Assembly: GCF_024508315.1 (NCBI RefSeq)
Contig: NZ_CP101987.1
Location: 1,798,001-1,862,000 of the forward strand
Length of the DNA stretch: 64,000 nt
Reading direction: 5' to 3'
Source of the DNA: Cellulomonas xiejunii
GTDB taxonomy: Bacteria; Actinomycetota; Actinomycetes; Actinomycetales; Cellulomonadaceae
Positions 1-9,710 of the stretch are shown here, piece by piece. The position numbers and the translations under genes were made by a program. How positions within the stretch are numbered: position 1 is the stretch's first letter; the number at the start of each line of letters is the position of its first letter. The notes below the pieces were generated by a model. That model ran no database searches, had not been told where the DNA came from, and saw only the letters and a program-made list of their open reading frames with translations.

Positions 1-676
<676 letters not shown>

Positions 677-753
677 AACTTCATTCATTGCTACGCGTCC
701 ACTGTGCGGTTCCCGAGAAACCAGCGGGAGTATTCCGTTGACAACTCGACAGT

Positions 754-870
754 GTTACGGCGGTCATAGCGAAGGGGAAACGCCCGGTCCCATTCCGAAC
801 CCGGAAGCTAAGCCCTTCAGCGCCGATGGTACTGCACCCGCCAGGGTGTGGGAGAGTAGGACGCCGCCGG
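754..870 (+). rRNA. rrf: 5S ribosomal RNA
   Basis: A canonical actinobacterial 5S rRNA of about 117 nt. The 5' strand GTTACGGCGG pairs with the 3' strand GACGCCGCCGG to close helix I, and the loop A/B core CCCATTCCGAACCCGGAAGC is present. It follows the 23S gene after a spacer of about 77 nt and is directly followed by a strong hairpin terminator, so it is the last gene of an rRNA operon. No tRNA was seen in the spacer or after the gene. Confidence 0.96.
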
Positions 871-881
871 ACAATCATTCA

Positions 882-915
882 CGAAAGGCCCACCCCTCAC
901 GGGGTGGGCCTTTCG
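882..915 (+). terminator. rRNA operon terminator
   Basis: Perfect 15-bp inverted repeat: CGAAAGGCCCACCCC (882-896), loop TCAC, then the exact complement (901-915). The 3' arm ends in TTTCG, a short T run. It begins 11 nt after the 5S rRNA and is the strongest hairpin in the window, consistent with an intrinsic terminator of the rrn operon. Confidence 0.93.
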
Positions 916-1082
916 TCGTCCTCCGAACCGTTGATGATGCATGGACAGCGCACGGAGTACGTGCGTATGAGGACCCGGCACAGCCCGCCCGCCGCGGAAC
1001 GCGGAACGGGCCTCGGCGCTGGTGCAGCGAGTGGTCGAGACGGTGGGACCATGGTGGGTAGACGATCGATCGAGGAGTACAG

Positions 1083-3689
1083 ATGAACAGCGACGCGCCC
1101 ACGGGCTCAGGTGACCAGGACCGACCGCGCAGGAGTGGCAGTCCCCGCGAGGGAGGGGGCGGCTTCCGTGGTCGTGACGCCGGCGCCAGGAAGCCGTACA
1201 GCAGCGGTTCCGGTGGTGGCGCGCGCGGTGGTAGTCGCGGGGCGCCCCGCGGTGCAGGTGCTGGTCGTTCGAGCGGTGGCGACGCCCAGCGCGGAGGCTT
1301 TGCGTCCGGTCGTGGGGGCGACGCGCCGCGCGGGAGCTTTGCGTCCGGTCGCGGTGGCGGCACGCAGCGCGACGACCGCGGAGCGCGGCCGTACGGTTCG
1401 CAGCCTCGTGACGGGGCGCCCGCGCGACGCGGCGAGCCCGAGGGTCCGCGCGGAGGCGGGCTTCGCCCCACGAGCGCTGGGTCAAGCGGCGTGAGGGGGC
1501 CGCGACAGGACCGCAGCCCTGGCGCGTGGTCGGGCGAGCGCCGTGACGCGCGCGGCGGTGCAGGTGAGCGTCGGTATGACGACGGCGCCCGCGGAGCGTC
1601 GCGCCCCGGTGCAGCACGCGGTCCCGTGCGCGGGTCCGGCGGGTACGGGGCGGCGTCCGACCGTGGCGCGAGCGGTGAGCGGCGCGACTGGAATCCTGAC
1701 CGGCGTGAGGGCGGCGGTTCCGCGTCGCGGACCGAAGGTGGACGTGGCACGCGCCCGTCCGGCAGCTGGTCCGGTGGCGCGCGCCCGTCGACGGGTGGCA
1801 CAGGTCGTCCGCCGGCCGGCGGGTTCTCCGCGGGTGCATCAGGTCGCGGTGGTGGGGATCGTGCCTTCCAGGGCGGGGACCGTCCCGTCCGTGGTGGTCG
1901 TCCTGCTGGTGGTGGGTCGTCGTACCGTGACGGCGGCCGTGCTCCGGGAGGGGATGCGCGTTCCTTCGGTGGCGGTGGACGCCCCACGAGCGGTGGCGGC
2001 TCGTTCGGTGACCGTGGTCGTCCTGCTGGTGGTGGCGGGTCGTACGGTGACCGTGGTCGTCCTGCTGGTGGTGGCGGGTCGTTCGGTGACCGTGGTCGTC
2101 CTGCTGGTGGTGGCGGCTCGTTCGGTGACCGTGGTCGTCCTGCTGGTGGTGGCGGCTCGTTCGGTGACCGTGGTCGTCCTGCTGGTGGTGGCGGCTCGTT
2201 CGGTGACCGTGGTCGTCCTGCTGGTGGTGGCGGCTCGTTCGGTGACCGTGGTCGTCCTGCTGGTGGTGGCGGCTCGTTCGGTGACCGTGGTCGTCCTGCC
2301 GGTGGTGGCGGCTCGTACCGTGATGGTGGCCGCCCCGCGGGTGGCGCCTCGTCGTATCGCGACGGTGGCCGTCCGGCGGGCGGCGCCGCGCGTTCGTTCG
2401 GTGAGGGTGGCCGTCCGGCTGGTGGTGAGCGTTCGTTCGGTGGCGGTGGTCGTCCTGCCGGTGGCGGGTCGTCGTACGGCAACGGCGGCCGTGACGCTGG
2501 CGGACGGCCCTCGTCCTCAGGCTCGTCGTACCGCGATGCCGGTCGTCCGGAGCGCGGCGGTGCCGGTCGGTCGGAGCGTCCCGGCATTGGGGCCCGTCGC
2601 GAGAGCGGGCGTCCCGATGCAGGAACCGCACGCGCCGCCGGTGACGGCGGCCGGCCCGCGTGGGGGAGCACCGACCGGACGTCCGGTCCTGGCGCACGCC
2701 CCGAGTACACCGGTGCGCGTCGGCCCTCGCACGAGGGCGGGACGGACACGTACCGCGACGACCGCGAGACGCGCGTGCCGGACCCTGCTGTGCCTGACGA
2801 CGTGACGTTCTCACTGCTCGACCGTGACGTGCGCGGACGCCTGCGCACACTGAGCAAGGACAACGCCGAGCGCGTCGGTCGCCACCTGGTCATGGTCGGC
2901 CGGTTGCTGGACGAGGACGCCGAGGCGGCGTACGAGCACGCGCAGGCGGCCGTCCGCAGGGCCGGACGCGTCGACGTGGTGCGTGAGGCCGCAGGTCTGG
3001 CGGCGTATCGCACGGGTCGTTACGCGGAGGCACTCCGCGAGCTGCGCACCGTCCGGCGACTCAACGGCTCGTCCGAGCACCTCCCGATCATGGCCGACGC
3101 CGAGCGTGGTCTCGGGCGGCCCGAGCGGGCCATCGCGCTCTCGCAGGAGCCGGAGGCGGCGACGCTCGACCCGGAGGGCCAGATCGAGCTGGCGATCGTC
3201 GTCAGTGGCGCTCGTCTGGACCTCGGCCAGCCCGAAGCGGCCATCGCGGCGCTCTCCGGTCCGGTCGTGAAGGCCGCTCGCGGCCTCGTCGCGGCCCGGG
3301 TCGCGCAGGCGCGGGCCGCTGCGCTCGAGGCGGCGGGGCGTCCCGACGAGGCGACGGCCGAGCTCGCCGCGTACTCCCAGGACGTGCTCGACGAGGCGGC
3401 CGGCAACACGCCCGAGCACGAGGACGTCGTCGTCTACGACCTCACGGAGGACGAGGACGAGGACGCGGAGCCCGCTGACGGCGCGGACCTGACGGGAGAC
3501 GTCGACAGCGACCACGAGACGCCCGACGAGCGGCCCGACGCTGCGGGCGCCGGACTTGTCGCGGCGCACGCAGCTGCCGTGTCGGATGTCGAGGATGCCG
3601 TGTCGGACTCTGCCGTGTCGGACTCTGCCGTGTCGGACGCTGCGGCGTCGGACTCCGACGGTGCCGCGTCGGACGAGGACGCTCGGTGA
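1083..3689 (+). CDS. Gly/Arg-rich repeat protein with TPR-like C-terminal domain
   Basis: An 868-residue protein of unknown function. Residues 1-565 are a low-complexity, basic Gly/Arg/Ser region that contains eight perfect or near-perfect 13-residue repeats S(F/Y)GDRGRPAGGGG and many RGG-like motifs. Residues ~569-770 are helical and TPR-like (for example GRYAEALRELR and GRPERAIAL). The tail, ~775-868, is strongly acidic with AVSDS repeats. The ATG has a good site GAGGAG at 1072-1077. The next gene overlaps its stop by 4 nt. By position it matches the TPR gene upstream of the HAD phosphatase in other actinobacteria (Rv1691-like), but the long RGG-like extension is extra. RNA binding or condensate formation near ribosome genes is inference only. 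Repeat number may vary or be mis-assembled. Confidence 0.85.
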   Translation: MNSDAPTGSGDQDRPRRSGSPREGGGGFRGRDAGARKPYSSGSGGGARGGSRGAPRGAGAGRSSGGDAQRGGFASGRGGDAPRGSFASGRGGGTQRDDRGARPYGSQPRDGAPARRGEPEGPRGGGLRPTSAGSSGVRGPRQDRSPGAWSGERRDARGGAGERRYDDGARGASRPGAARGPVRGSGGYGAASDRGASGERRDWNPDRREGGGSASRTEGGRGTRPSGSWSGGARPSTGGTGRPPAGGFSAGASGRGGGDRAFQGGDRPVRGGRPAGGGSSYRDGGRAPGGDARSFGGGGRPTSGGGSFGDRGRPAGGGGSYGDRGRPAGGGGSFGDRGRPAGGGGSFGDRGRPAGGGGSFGDRGRPAGGGGSFGDRGRPAGGGGSFGDRGRPAGGGGSFGDRGRPAGGGGSYRDGGRPAGGASSYRDGGRPAGGAARSFGEGGRPAGGERSFGGGGRPAGGGSSYGNGGRDAGGRPSSSGSSYRDAGRPERGGAGRSERPGIGARRESGRPDAGTARAAGDGGRPAWGSTDRTSGPGARPEYTGARRPSHEGGTDTYRDDRETRVPDPAVPDDVTFSLLDRDVRGRLRTLSKDNAERVGRHLVMVGRLLDEDAEAAYEHAQAAVRRAGRVDVVREAAGLAAYRTGRYAEALRELRTVRRLNGSSEHLPIMADAERGLGRPERAIALSQEPEAATLDPEGQIELAIVVSGARLDLGQPEAAIAALSGPVVKAARGLVAARVAQARAAALEAAGRPDEATAELAAYSQDVLDEAAGNTPEHEDVVVYDLTEDEDEDAEPADGADLTGDVDSDHETPDERPDAAGAGLVAAHAAAVSDVEDAVSDSAVSDSAVSDAAASDSDGAASDEDAR
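2001..2312 (+). repeat. 8 x 39-bp in-frame tandem repeat (minisatellite)
   Basis: Eight head-to-tail 39-bp units lie inside the Gly/Arg-rich gene, starting at 2001, 2040, 2079, 2118, 2157, 2196, 2235 and 2274. Each encodes S(F/Y)GDRGRPAGGGG. Units 3-7 are nearly identical at DNA level, unit 2 carries TAC for TTC, and unit 8 has one CTG-to-CCG-type change. Degenerate related units follow to about 2480. The unit length is a multiple of three, so slippage would change protein length without a frameshift. Confidence 0.95.
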
Positions 3690-4699
3690 GCACAGCCGGG
3701 CTGCTGGGCAGCGACGAGGCTCTCGCGACGCGGTACGACCTGGCGCTCGTCGACCTGGACGGTGTCGCCTACCGGGGGCACGACCCGATCGACGGCGCCG
3801 CTGAGGGCCTGGCGGGTGCCCGTGCGGCGGGCATGCGCCTGGTCTTCGTCACCAACAACGCGTCACGGGAGCCGGAGGCGGTCGCCGAGCAGCTGAGCGG
3901 CCTCGACATCCCGACGCAGGCCGCTGAGGTCATGACGGCGGCGCAGGCCGCAGCGGAGCTGCTCGCGACGCGCGTCCCCGCAGGGGAGCCCGTGCTGGTC
4001 GTGGGCGGCGCCGGCCTGCACACCGCGGTCGCGGCCAAGGGGTACCGGGTCGTGCTGTCCGCGGACGACGCGCCGGTCGCGGTCGTCCAGGGGTACGCGG
4101 CCGAGGTCGGGTGGACACAGCTCGCGGAGGCGGCGTACGCCGTCCAGCGCGGCGCCTGGCACGTCGCGTCCAACCTCGACCTGAGCCTGCCGACCGCCCG
4201 GGGCTTCGCTCCTGGCAACGGCGCCCTGGTCGGGGCGGTGCGCGCTGCCACCGGCGTCGAGCCGGCGAGTGCCGGCAAGCCGTCGCCCACCATGTACCGG
4301 CTCGCCGTGGCCCGTGCGGGCGCGACGCGCCCGCTGGTCGTCGGTGACCGCCTGGACACCGACCTGGCGGGCGCACGCGCCGGTGACATCCCGGGACTGC
4401 ACGTCCTCACGGGCGTGAGCACCGCGCGCGACGCTGTGCTGGCGCTGCCCGGCGAACGGCCGCACTACCTCGGGCAGGATCTGCGGGCACTGCTCGTGCC
4501 GCACCCGGTCCCCGTGCGCGACGGCGGGTGGTGGACGTGCCGCGGTGCGGCCGCGCGCGTCGACGCGGGAGCGCTCGAGCTCCAGGGGGCGCCCGCCGAC
4601 CCTGTCGACCTGGTCCGGGCGGCGTGCGCCGCCGCGTGGGACGCGGTCGACCAGGGCGACGGCCCGGACCCGGCGACGGTGCCCGAGCTGCTCCGTTGA
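3686..4699 (+). CDS. HAD-IIA family phosphatase
   Basis: A 337-residue HAD-superfamily hydrolase of the NagD/PGP-like IIA class. Motif I is LVDLDGVAYRG near residue 19, with Asp nucleophile and acid. Motif II is FVTNNAS. The late motif VVGDRLDTDLAGA supplies the Mg2+-binding acids, and a conserved GKPSPTMY Lys motif precedes it. The GTG start overlaps the stop of the TPR gene (GTGA), implying translational coupling. It matches the Rv1692-type phosphatase (reported as a glycerol-3-phosphate phosphatase in M. tuberculosis), but the substrate cannot be fixed from sequence. The ~80-residue C-terminal extension is outside the HAD core. Confidence 0.88.
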   Translation: MSTAGLLGSDEALATRYDLALVDLDGVAYRGHDPIDGAAEGLAGARAAGMRLVFVTNNASREPEAVAEQLSGLDIPTQAAEVMTAAQAAAELLATRVPAGEPVLVVGGAGLHTAVAAKGYRVVLSADDAPVAVVQGYAAEVGWTQLAEAAYAVQRGAWHVASNLDLSLPTARGFAPGNGALVGAVRAATGVEPASAGKPSPTMYRLAVARAGATRPLVVGDRLDTDLAGARAGDIPGLHVLTGVSTARDAVLALPGERPHYLGQDLRALLVPHPVPVRDGGWWTCRGAAARVDAGALELQGAPADPVDLVRAACAAAWDAVDQGDGPDPATVPELLR

Positions 4700-4811
4700 C
4701 GTACGGGCCTGCCTGTGGGCGGCGCGCCACCCACGTCGCCCGTGGCAGGTAGCGTGGACGCGCGCCGGTCCGGCGAGACGCACGATGCGCAGGTCGAAGG
4801 AAGGACGTGAC

Positions 4812-5072
4812 GTGAGCGAGCCCGAGCGGAGCACCGACCAGGTCGGTGCGGCTCCGACGTCCGACGGCGCACGGCCGCTGCCGTCCGACCTGCGCGTCGG
4901 TGAGCAGGGGGCCGCGTCGGTCGGCGCCGCCCCGCTGACCGGTGACGACGCCGTGGACGAGGCGCTGCGACTCCTTGGCGAGGTCGAGCTCCAGGACCTG
5001 CGGACGCAGGTCGCCACGTTCGAGGACGTGCACGGCGCGCTGCAGGACCGGCTGGCGGACGCCGAGGGATGA
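4812..5072 (+). CDS. small conserved protein upstream of tlyA
   Basis: An 86-residue protein with no recognised domain. A disordered first half is followed by a helical stretch from about residue 40 with VDEALRLLGEVELQDL and a heptad-like pattern to the end. The GTG at 4812 is preceded by GAAGGAAGG at 4796-4804. Its stop overlaps the ATG of tlyA (ATGA), so the two are probably co-translated. M. tuberculosis has a small unknown gene (Rv1693) in the same position between the HAD phosphatase and tlyA. The longer upstream-open frame back to 4545 overlaps the phosphatase gene and is not used. Confidence 0.72.
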   Translation: MSEPERSTDQVGAAPTSDGARPLPSDLRVGEQGAASVGAAPLTGDDAVDEALRLLGEVELQDLRTQVATFEDVHGALQDRLADAEG

Positions 5073-5917
5073 CGGCCACGATGACGACTGCCCGGCTCGA
5101 CTCCGAGCTCGTGCGGCGAGGTCTGGCACGGTCGCGCCGGCACGCCGCCGACCTGCTCGCCGCGGGACGCGTCCACGTGGACGGGGCGGCCGTCCGCAGG
5201 CCCGCCAGTCAGGTCGACGACGCCCAGGAGATCCGCGTCGACCCCAGCCCCGACGACCTCGGGTACGCGTCCCGGGCTGCGCACAAGCTCGCGGACGCTC
5301 TGGACGCGTACGGCGGCGACGGTCCCCGGATCGCGGGGAGCACGTGTCTCGACGCCGGCGCGAGCACGGGCGGGTTCACCGACGTGCTGCTGCGTCGCGG
5401 CGCGCAGCGCGTCGTCGCGGTGGACGTGGGCCACGGCCAGCTCGTCGCCCGGCTCCGGGACGACCCGCGCGTGGAGGTGCGTGAGCACGTCAACGTCCGT
5501 GACCTGCGGGCCGGCGACGTCGTCCCGGTCCCCGACGTCGTCGTCGCGGACCTGTCGTTCATCTCGTTGACGCTCGTCCTGGAGCCGCTGATCGCCGTGT
5601 CGCGTCCCGGTGCGGACCTCCTGCTGCTCGTCAAGCCGCAGTTCGAGGTCGGGCGGGAGCGTCTGGGCGCCGATGGCGTGGTGCGTGACCCCGGCCTGTG
5701 GCGGGCTGCGCTGACCGGGGTGTGCGACCGTGCGGCGGCGTTGGGTGCCACCGTCCGCGACGTGCGTCCGAGCACGCTGCCCGGCACGCACGGCAACGTC
5801 GAGTTCGTGCTGTGGGTGCTGGCGCCGGGCGCGGTGCCGACCGTCCCTGGCGTCGACGTCGACGCCGCGGTGACGTCCGCCGTGCGTGGCGCGGCAGCCG
5901 GCGGGAGGACGCTGTGA
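5069..5917 (+). CDS. tlyA: TlyA 2'-O-methyltransferase of 16S/23S rRNA
   Basis: A 282-residue TlyA-family enzyme. An N-terminal S4 RNA-binding domain (residues ~7-65, RLDSELVRRGLARSRRHAADL) is joined to an FtsJ/Rossmann methyltransferase domain with the SAM motif CLDAGASTGGFTD near residue 93. VVADLSFISL and LLLVKPQFEVGRE complete the catalytic core. In mycobacteria TlyA 2'-O-methylates C1409 of 16S and C1920 of 23S rRNA, which is required for capreomycin sensitivity. The ATG overlaps the preceding stop, and the stop overlaps the GTG of nadK. Confidence 0.95.
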   Translation: MTATMTTARLDSELVRRGLARSRRHAADLLAAGRVHVDGAAVRRPASQVDDAQEIRVDPSPDDLGYASRAAHKLADALDAYGGDGPRIAGSTCLDAGASTGGFTDVLLRRGAQRVVAVDVGHGQLVARLRDDPRVEVREHVNVRDLRAGDVVPVPDVVVADLSFISLTLVLEPLIAVSRPGADLLLLVKPQFEVGRERLGADGVVRDPGLWRAALTGVCDRAAALGATVRDVRPSTLPGTHGNVEFVLWVLAPGAVPTVPGVDVDAAVTSAVRGAAAGGRTL

Positions 5918-6783
5918 CGCGGCGGGCGCTGGTCGTCCGGCACAGCGGGCGACCCGAGGCGCTGGACGCCACCGACGCCGTGCTGCGCGCGCTGCGTGAG
6001 GCGGGCGTCGAGACGGTGACGGCGTCGCAGGAGACGACCCACGACGAGCTGCCGCCGTTCGAGCTGGCGGTCGTTCTCGGAGGGGACGGCACCATCCTGC
6101 GGGCGGCGGAGCTCACGCGTGGCACCGACGTGCCCCTGCTGGGCGTCAACCTCGGGCACGTCGGCTTCCTGGCCGAGATCGAGCCGGCCGACGTGGCGAC
6201 GGCCGTGCGACGGCTGGCGGACGGCGACTACGACGTCGAGGAGCGCTCCACCCTCGACGTCCGGGTCGTCGACGCCGACGGCTCGGTGCGCGGATGCTGG
6301 GCCCTGAACGAGGCCGCGCTCGAGAAGACCGACCCCGCACGGATGATCGAGGTCGTCATCGAGGTCGACGGCCGCCCGCTGTCGTCGTTCGGCTGCGACG
6401 GACTGGTCGCCGCGTCCGCGACCGGGTCCACGGCGCACGCGTTCTCCGCCGGCGGTCCCGTGGTGTGGCCGGACGTGCGCGGCATGGTCCTCGTGCCGCT
6501 CGCGGCGCACACCCTGTTCGCGCGGCCGCTCGTCATGGGCCCGAGCAGCGTCCTCGCGGTGGAGATCCTCGAGCGCTCGCCCTCGACCGCCGTGGTGACG
6601 TGCGACGGCCGCCGGCAGGTCCCGGTCGCGCGTGGCACCCGGATCGAGGTGAGCGTCAGCGACGTCCCCGTGCGTTTCGCGCGGCTCAACCCGGCGCCCT
6701 TCACCACCCGGCTGGTGCAGAAGTTCGACCTGCCGGTCGTCGGTTGGCGCGGCGCGCACCGGGACGAGGAGGGTGCGCGGTGA
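5914..6783 (+). CDS. nadK: NAD kinase
   Basis: A 289-residue ATP-NAD kinase that phosphorylates NAD to NADP in the cytosol. The hallmark GGDGT motif is at residues 56-60 and is followed by LLGVNLGHVGFLAE. The conserved ALNE and the Gly-rich DGLVAASATGSTAHAFSAGG segment form the nucleotide pocket. The GTG overlaps the tlyA stop (GTGA), and the nadK stop overlaps the recN GTG. The order tlyA-nadK-recN is conserved across actinobacteria. Confidence 0.97.
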   Translation: MTRRALVVRHSGRPEALDATDAVLRALREAGVETVTASQETTHDELPPFELAVVLGGDGTILRAAELTRGTDVPLLGVNLGHVGFLAEIEPADVATAVRRLADGDYDVEERSTLDVRVVDADGSVRGCWALNEAALEKTDPARMIEVVIEVDGRPLSSFGCDGLVAASATGSTAHAFSAGGPVVWPDVRGMVLVPLAAHTLFARPLVMGPSSVLAVEILERSPSTAVVTCDGRRQVPVARGTRIEVSVSDVPVRFARLNPAPFTTRLVQKFDLPVVGWRGAHRDEEGAR

Positions 6784-8516
6784 TCGACGAGATCAGGATC
6801 GACGACCTCGGCGTCATCGGCCGGGCGCACGTCCGCCTGGGTCCCGGGCTGACGGTCCTCACGGGCGAGACGGGTGCCGGCAAGACGATGGTCCTCACGG
6901 CGCTGGGCCTGCTGCTGGGTGGACGCGCCGACCCGGCGACCGTGCGGACCGGCTCGACGGCTGCCGCGGTCGAGGGTCGGGTGCTGCTCGCGCCCGGTTC
7001 GCCGGCACTCGAGCGCGCCCGCGACGCCGGTGCCGAGGTCGACGACGACGGCACGCTCGTCGTGCTGCGGACGGTCAGCGCCGGGACGCCCGACTCACCG
7101 GGACGCTCGCGTGCGTACCTCGGCGGCCGGTCCGTCCCCCAGGGGCTGCTGGCGGAGATCGCCGAGGAGCTCGTGACCGTACACGGGCAGGCCGATCAGA
7201 TGCGGCTGCGCTCGGCGGCACGGCAGCGTGCCGCGCTGGACGCCTTCGCGGGACCGGCGCACGCCGCCGTGCTCACGGAGCACGCGGCGACCTGGTCGGA
7301 GCGCGCGCGCGTGCAGGCCGAGCTCGAGGACCGCGTCGCGCGAGCGCGTGAGCGCGCTCGCGAGGCGGAGCTGCTCCGGCTCGGCCTGGCGGAGGTGGAA
7401 CGGGTCGCGCCACAGCCGGGCGAGGACCTGCAGCTCGCCGCCGAGGCGGAGCGTCTCGGGAACGCCGAGGACCTGCGCTCCGCGGCCGCCGGTGCGCACG
7501 TCGCACTCGTGGGTGACGAGGACGCCGCCGACGTCGGCGCCGCGGCGGTCGTGCTCGTCGAGGAGGCACGCCGGTCGCTCGAGCAGGCCGGCCACCACGA
7601 CCGCGCACTCGCCGATCTCGCGGTCCGAGCCGCGGAGGCGGGGTACCTGCTGGCGGACCTCGCGACGGAGCTGTCCTCCTATGTGCAGGACCTGCAGGCG
7701 GACCCGGCGCGGCTCGACGCCGTGCAGCGACGCCGCGCCGAGCTCACCGGTCTGACGCGCAGCTACGGCGAGGACGTCGCCGCGGTCCTCGAGTGGGCGC
7801 AGGGAGCATCGGACCGGCTGCTCGACCTCGACGGGGGGCAGGAGCGCGTCACCGAGCTCACGGCCAGGCGCGAGGCGCTCGACGAGCGGTTGCGCGGGCT
7901 GGCCGGCACGATCACCGCGACCCGCACCGACGCGGCCGCGCGGCTTGCGGCGGCCGTCACCGACGAGCTCGCGAGCCTCGCCATGGCCGGTGCGCACCTC
8001 GAGGTGGTCGTGCGTCCCGCCGACGAGCCGGGTCCCCACGGAGCCGACAGCGTCGAGATGCTCCTCGTCCCGCACGCGGGCGCGCCCGCGCGCCCGCTCG
8101 GCAAGGGGGCGTCCGGTGGTGAGCTGTCGCGTGTGATGCTCGCGCTGGAGGTCGCGCTGGCCACCGCCGACGGCTCGGGCGCAGCGACACCCGGCACGTT
8201 CGTCTTCGACGAGGTCGATGCCGGTGTCGGCGGGCGGGCGGCCACCCAGGTCGGGGAGCGGCTGGCGCGCCTGGCGCGCGGCACGCAGGTCCTGGTCGTC
8301 ACGCACCTGGCCCAGGTCGCCGCGTGCGCCGACCGGCACCTGGTCGTCACGAAGTCCGTCGCGGGTGGTGTGGACGTCGTCACCGAGTCCGACGTCCGCG
8401 AGGTGCGCGGCGAGGACCGGGTGCGCGAGCTCGCCCGGATGCTGTCGGGTCAGGACGACTCGGCCACGGCTCGTGCCCACGCGGCGGAGCTGTTGGCCCA
8501 GTCCGTGGGACGATGA
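6780..8516 (+). CDS. recN: DNA repair protein RecN
   Basis: A 578-residue SMC-like ATPase of double-strand break repair. Walker A GETGAGKT is at residues 29-36. A long coiled-coil-rich middle follows, then the ABC signature KGASGGELSR near 441 and Walker B TFVFDEVDAGVGG near 473. The length fits the family (~560-590). The GTG start overlaps the nadK stop. The longer open frame upstream runs through nadK and is not coding. A short 6-nt gap separates it from steA. Confidence 0.96.
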   Translation: MIDEIRIDDLGVIGRAHVRLGPGLTVLTGETGAGKTMVLTALGLLLGGRADPATVRTGSTAAAVEGRVLLAPGSPALERARDAGAEVDDDGTLVVLRTVSAGTPDSPGRSRAYLGGRSVPQGLLAEIAEELVTVHGQADQMRLRSAARQRAALDAFAGPAHAAVLTEHAATWSERARVQAELEDRVARARERAREAELLRLGLAEVERVAPQPGEDLQLAAEAERLGNAEDLRSAAAGAHVALVGDEDAADVGAAAVVLVEEARRSLEQAGHHDRALADLAVRAAEAGYLLADLATELSSYVQDLQADPARLDAVQRRRAELTGLTRSYGEDVAAVLEWAQGASDRLLDLDGGQERVTELTARREALDERLRGLAGTITATRTDAAARLAAAVTDELASLAMAGAHLEVVVRPADEPGPHGADSVEMLLVPHAGAPARPLGKGASGGELSRVMLALEVALATADGSGAATPGTFVFDEVDAGVGGRAATQVGERLARLARGTQVLVVTHLAQVAACADRHLVVTKSVAGGVDVVTESDVREVRGEDRVRELARMLSGQDDSATARAHAAELLAQSVGR

Positions 8517-8522
8517 GTCCCG

Positions 8523-9710
8523 ATGAGAGTCTCCCTGCGCCGCCGCACGCCCGCGACCGATGACGCCGAGGTCGTCGGGCCTGCCCGTGTCGACCCCCGT
8601 ACCAAGGGCCTGACGAAGCGGTTGAAGCCCGGCGACATCGCCGTGATCGACCACCTCGATCTCGACCGGGTGTCGGCCGAGGCACTGGTCGCGTGCCGAC
8701 CGGCCGCCGTCCTCAATTCCGCACGCTCGACGTCGGGCAGGTACCCGAACCTGGGCCCCGAGATCCTCGTGGACGCCGGGATCCCGCTCGTCGACGACCT
8801 CGGGCCCGACGTCATGGCACTGACCGAGGGCCACGTGCTGCGCGTCGTCGACGGGGCGGTCTACGAGGGCGAGAGGCTCGTCGCCGAGGGTGTCGCGCAG
8901 ACGGCCGAGAGCGTCGCCGCGGCGATGGCCGAGGCCCGCGAAGGACTGTCGGTCCAGCTCGAGTCGTTCGCCGCGAACACGATGGACTACCTGCGGCGCG
9001 AGCGTGAGCTGCTCCTCGACGGTGTCGGCGTGCCGGACATCGACACCCGGATCGACGGGCGTCAGGTCCTCATCGTCGTGCGCGGGTACCACTACAAGGA
9101 GGACCTCGTCACGCTGCGCCCGTACATCCGGGAGTACCGGCCGGTGCTCATCGGCGTGGACGGCGGCGCGGACGCGATCCTCGACGCGGGGTGGCGCCCC
9201 GACATGATCGTCGGCGACATGGACTCGGTCTCCGACCGTGCGCTGCGGTGCGGCGCGGAGGTGGTCGTCCACGCCTACCGCGACGGACGTGCGCCGGGCA
9301 TCGCGCGCGTCGAGCAGCTCGGGGTCCCGCACGTGGTGTTCCCGGCGACGGGCACGAGCGAGGACGTCGCGATGCTGCTGGCCGACGACAAGGGCGCCGA
9401 GCTCATCGTCGCCGTCGGCACGCACGCCACCCTCGTCGAGTTCCTCGACAAGGGACGCTCCGGGATGGCGAGCACGTTCCTCACCCGGCTGCGGGTCGGC
9501 GGCAAGCTCGTCGACGCCAAGGGCGTGTCCCAGCTGTACCAGCACCGGATCTCGAACCTCCAGCTCACGCTGCTCGTCCTCGCGGGCCTGTTCGCCCTGG
9601 GTGTGGCGCTCGCGTCCACGGCCGCGGGACAGACCCTGTTCGGCCTCGTCGGCGCCCGCGTCGACGACCTCGTCTCCTGGGTGGGCGCGCTCTTCGGCGG
9701 GTCGCCGTGA
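8523..9710 (+). CDS. steA: SteA-like envelope/cell-separation protein
   Basis: A 395-residue protein with a thiamin-pyrophosphokinase-like soluble domain (for example LIGVDGGADAILDAGWRPDMIVGDMDSVSD) and one predicted transmembrane helix near residues 346-368. It matches the Rv1697 / SteA family. In Corynebacterium glutamicum SteA works with the membrane protein SteB in the cell-separation pathway of the RipC/FtsEX type. Despite the fold it is not expected to make thiamin diphosphate. The next candidate ORF starts in its stop (GTGA). The ATG lies 6 nt after the recN stop. Confidence 0.88.
   Translation: MRVSLRRRTPATDDAEVVGPARVDPRTKGLTKRLKPGDIAVIDHLDLDRVSAEALVACRPAAVLNSARSTSGRYPNLGPEILVDAGIPLVDDLGPDVMALTEGHVLRVVDGAVYEGERLVAEGVAQTAESVAAAMAEAREGLSVQLESFAANTMDYLRRERELLLDGVGVPDIDTRIDGRQVLIVVRGYHYKEDLVTLRPYIREYRPVLIGVDGGADAILDAGWRPDMIVGDMDSVSDRALRCGAEVVVHAYRDGRAPGIARVEQLGVPHVVFPATGTSEDVAMLLADDKGAELIVAVGTHATLVEFLDKGRSGMASTFLTRLRVGGKLVDAKGVSQLYQHRISNLQLTLLVLAGLFALGVALASTAAGQTLFGLVGARVDDLVSWVGALFGGSP

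Noticed and set aside
677-753. tRNA in the 23S-5S spacer
   Set aside because: No cloverleaf or TTCGAATC-type T-loop could be formed in the 77 nt.
2001-2312. Tandem repeats as a CRISPR array
   Set aside because: Units are directly adjacent with no variable spacers, and they encode an in-frame peptide repeat; no cas genes are near.
817-3013. Two very long reverse-strand ORFs (677 and 712 codons) opposite the Gly/Arg-rich gene
   Set aside because: They arise from the GC-rich repeat DNA; their translations are His/Asp/Arg or Pro/Arg low-complexity strings with no start signal, and the forward frame has a good ribosome binding site and a TPR domain.
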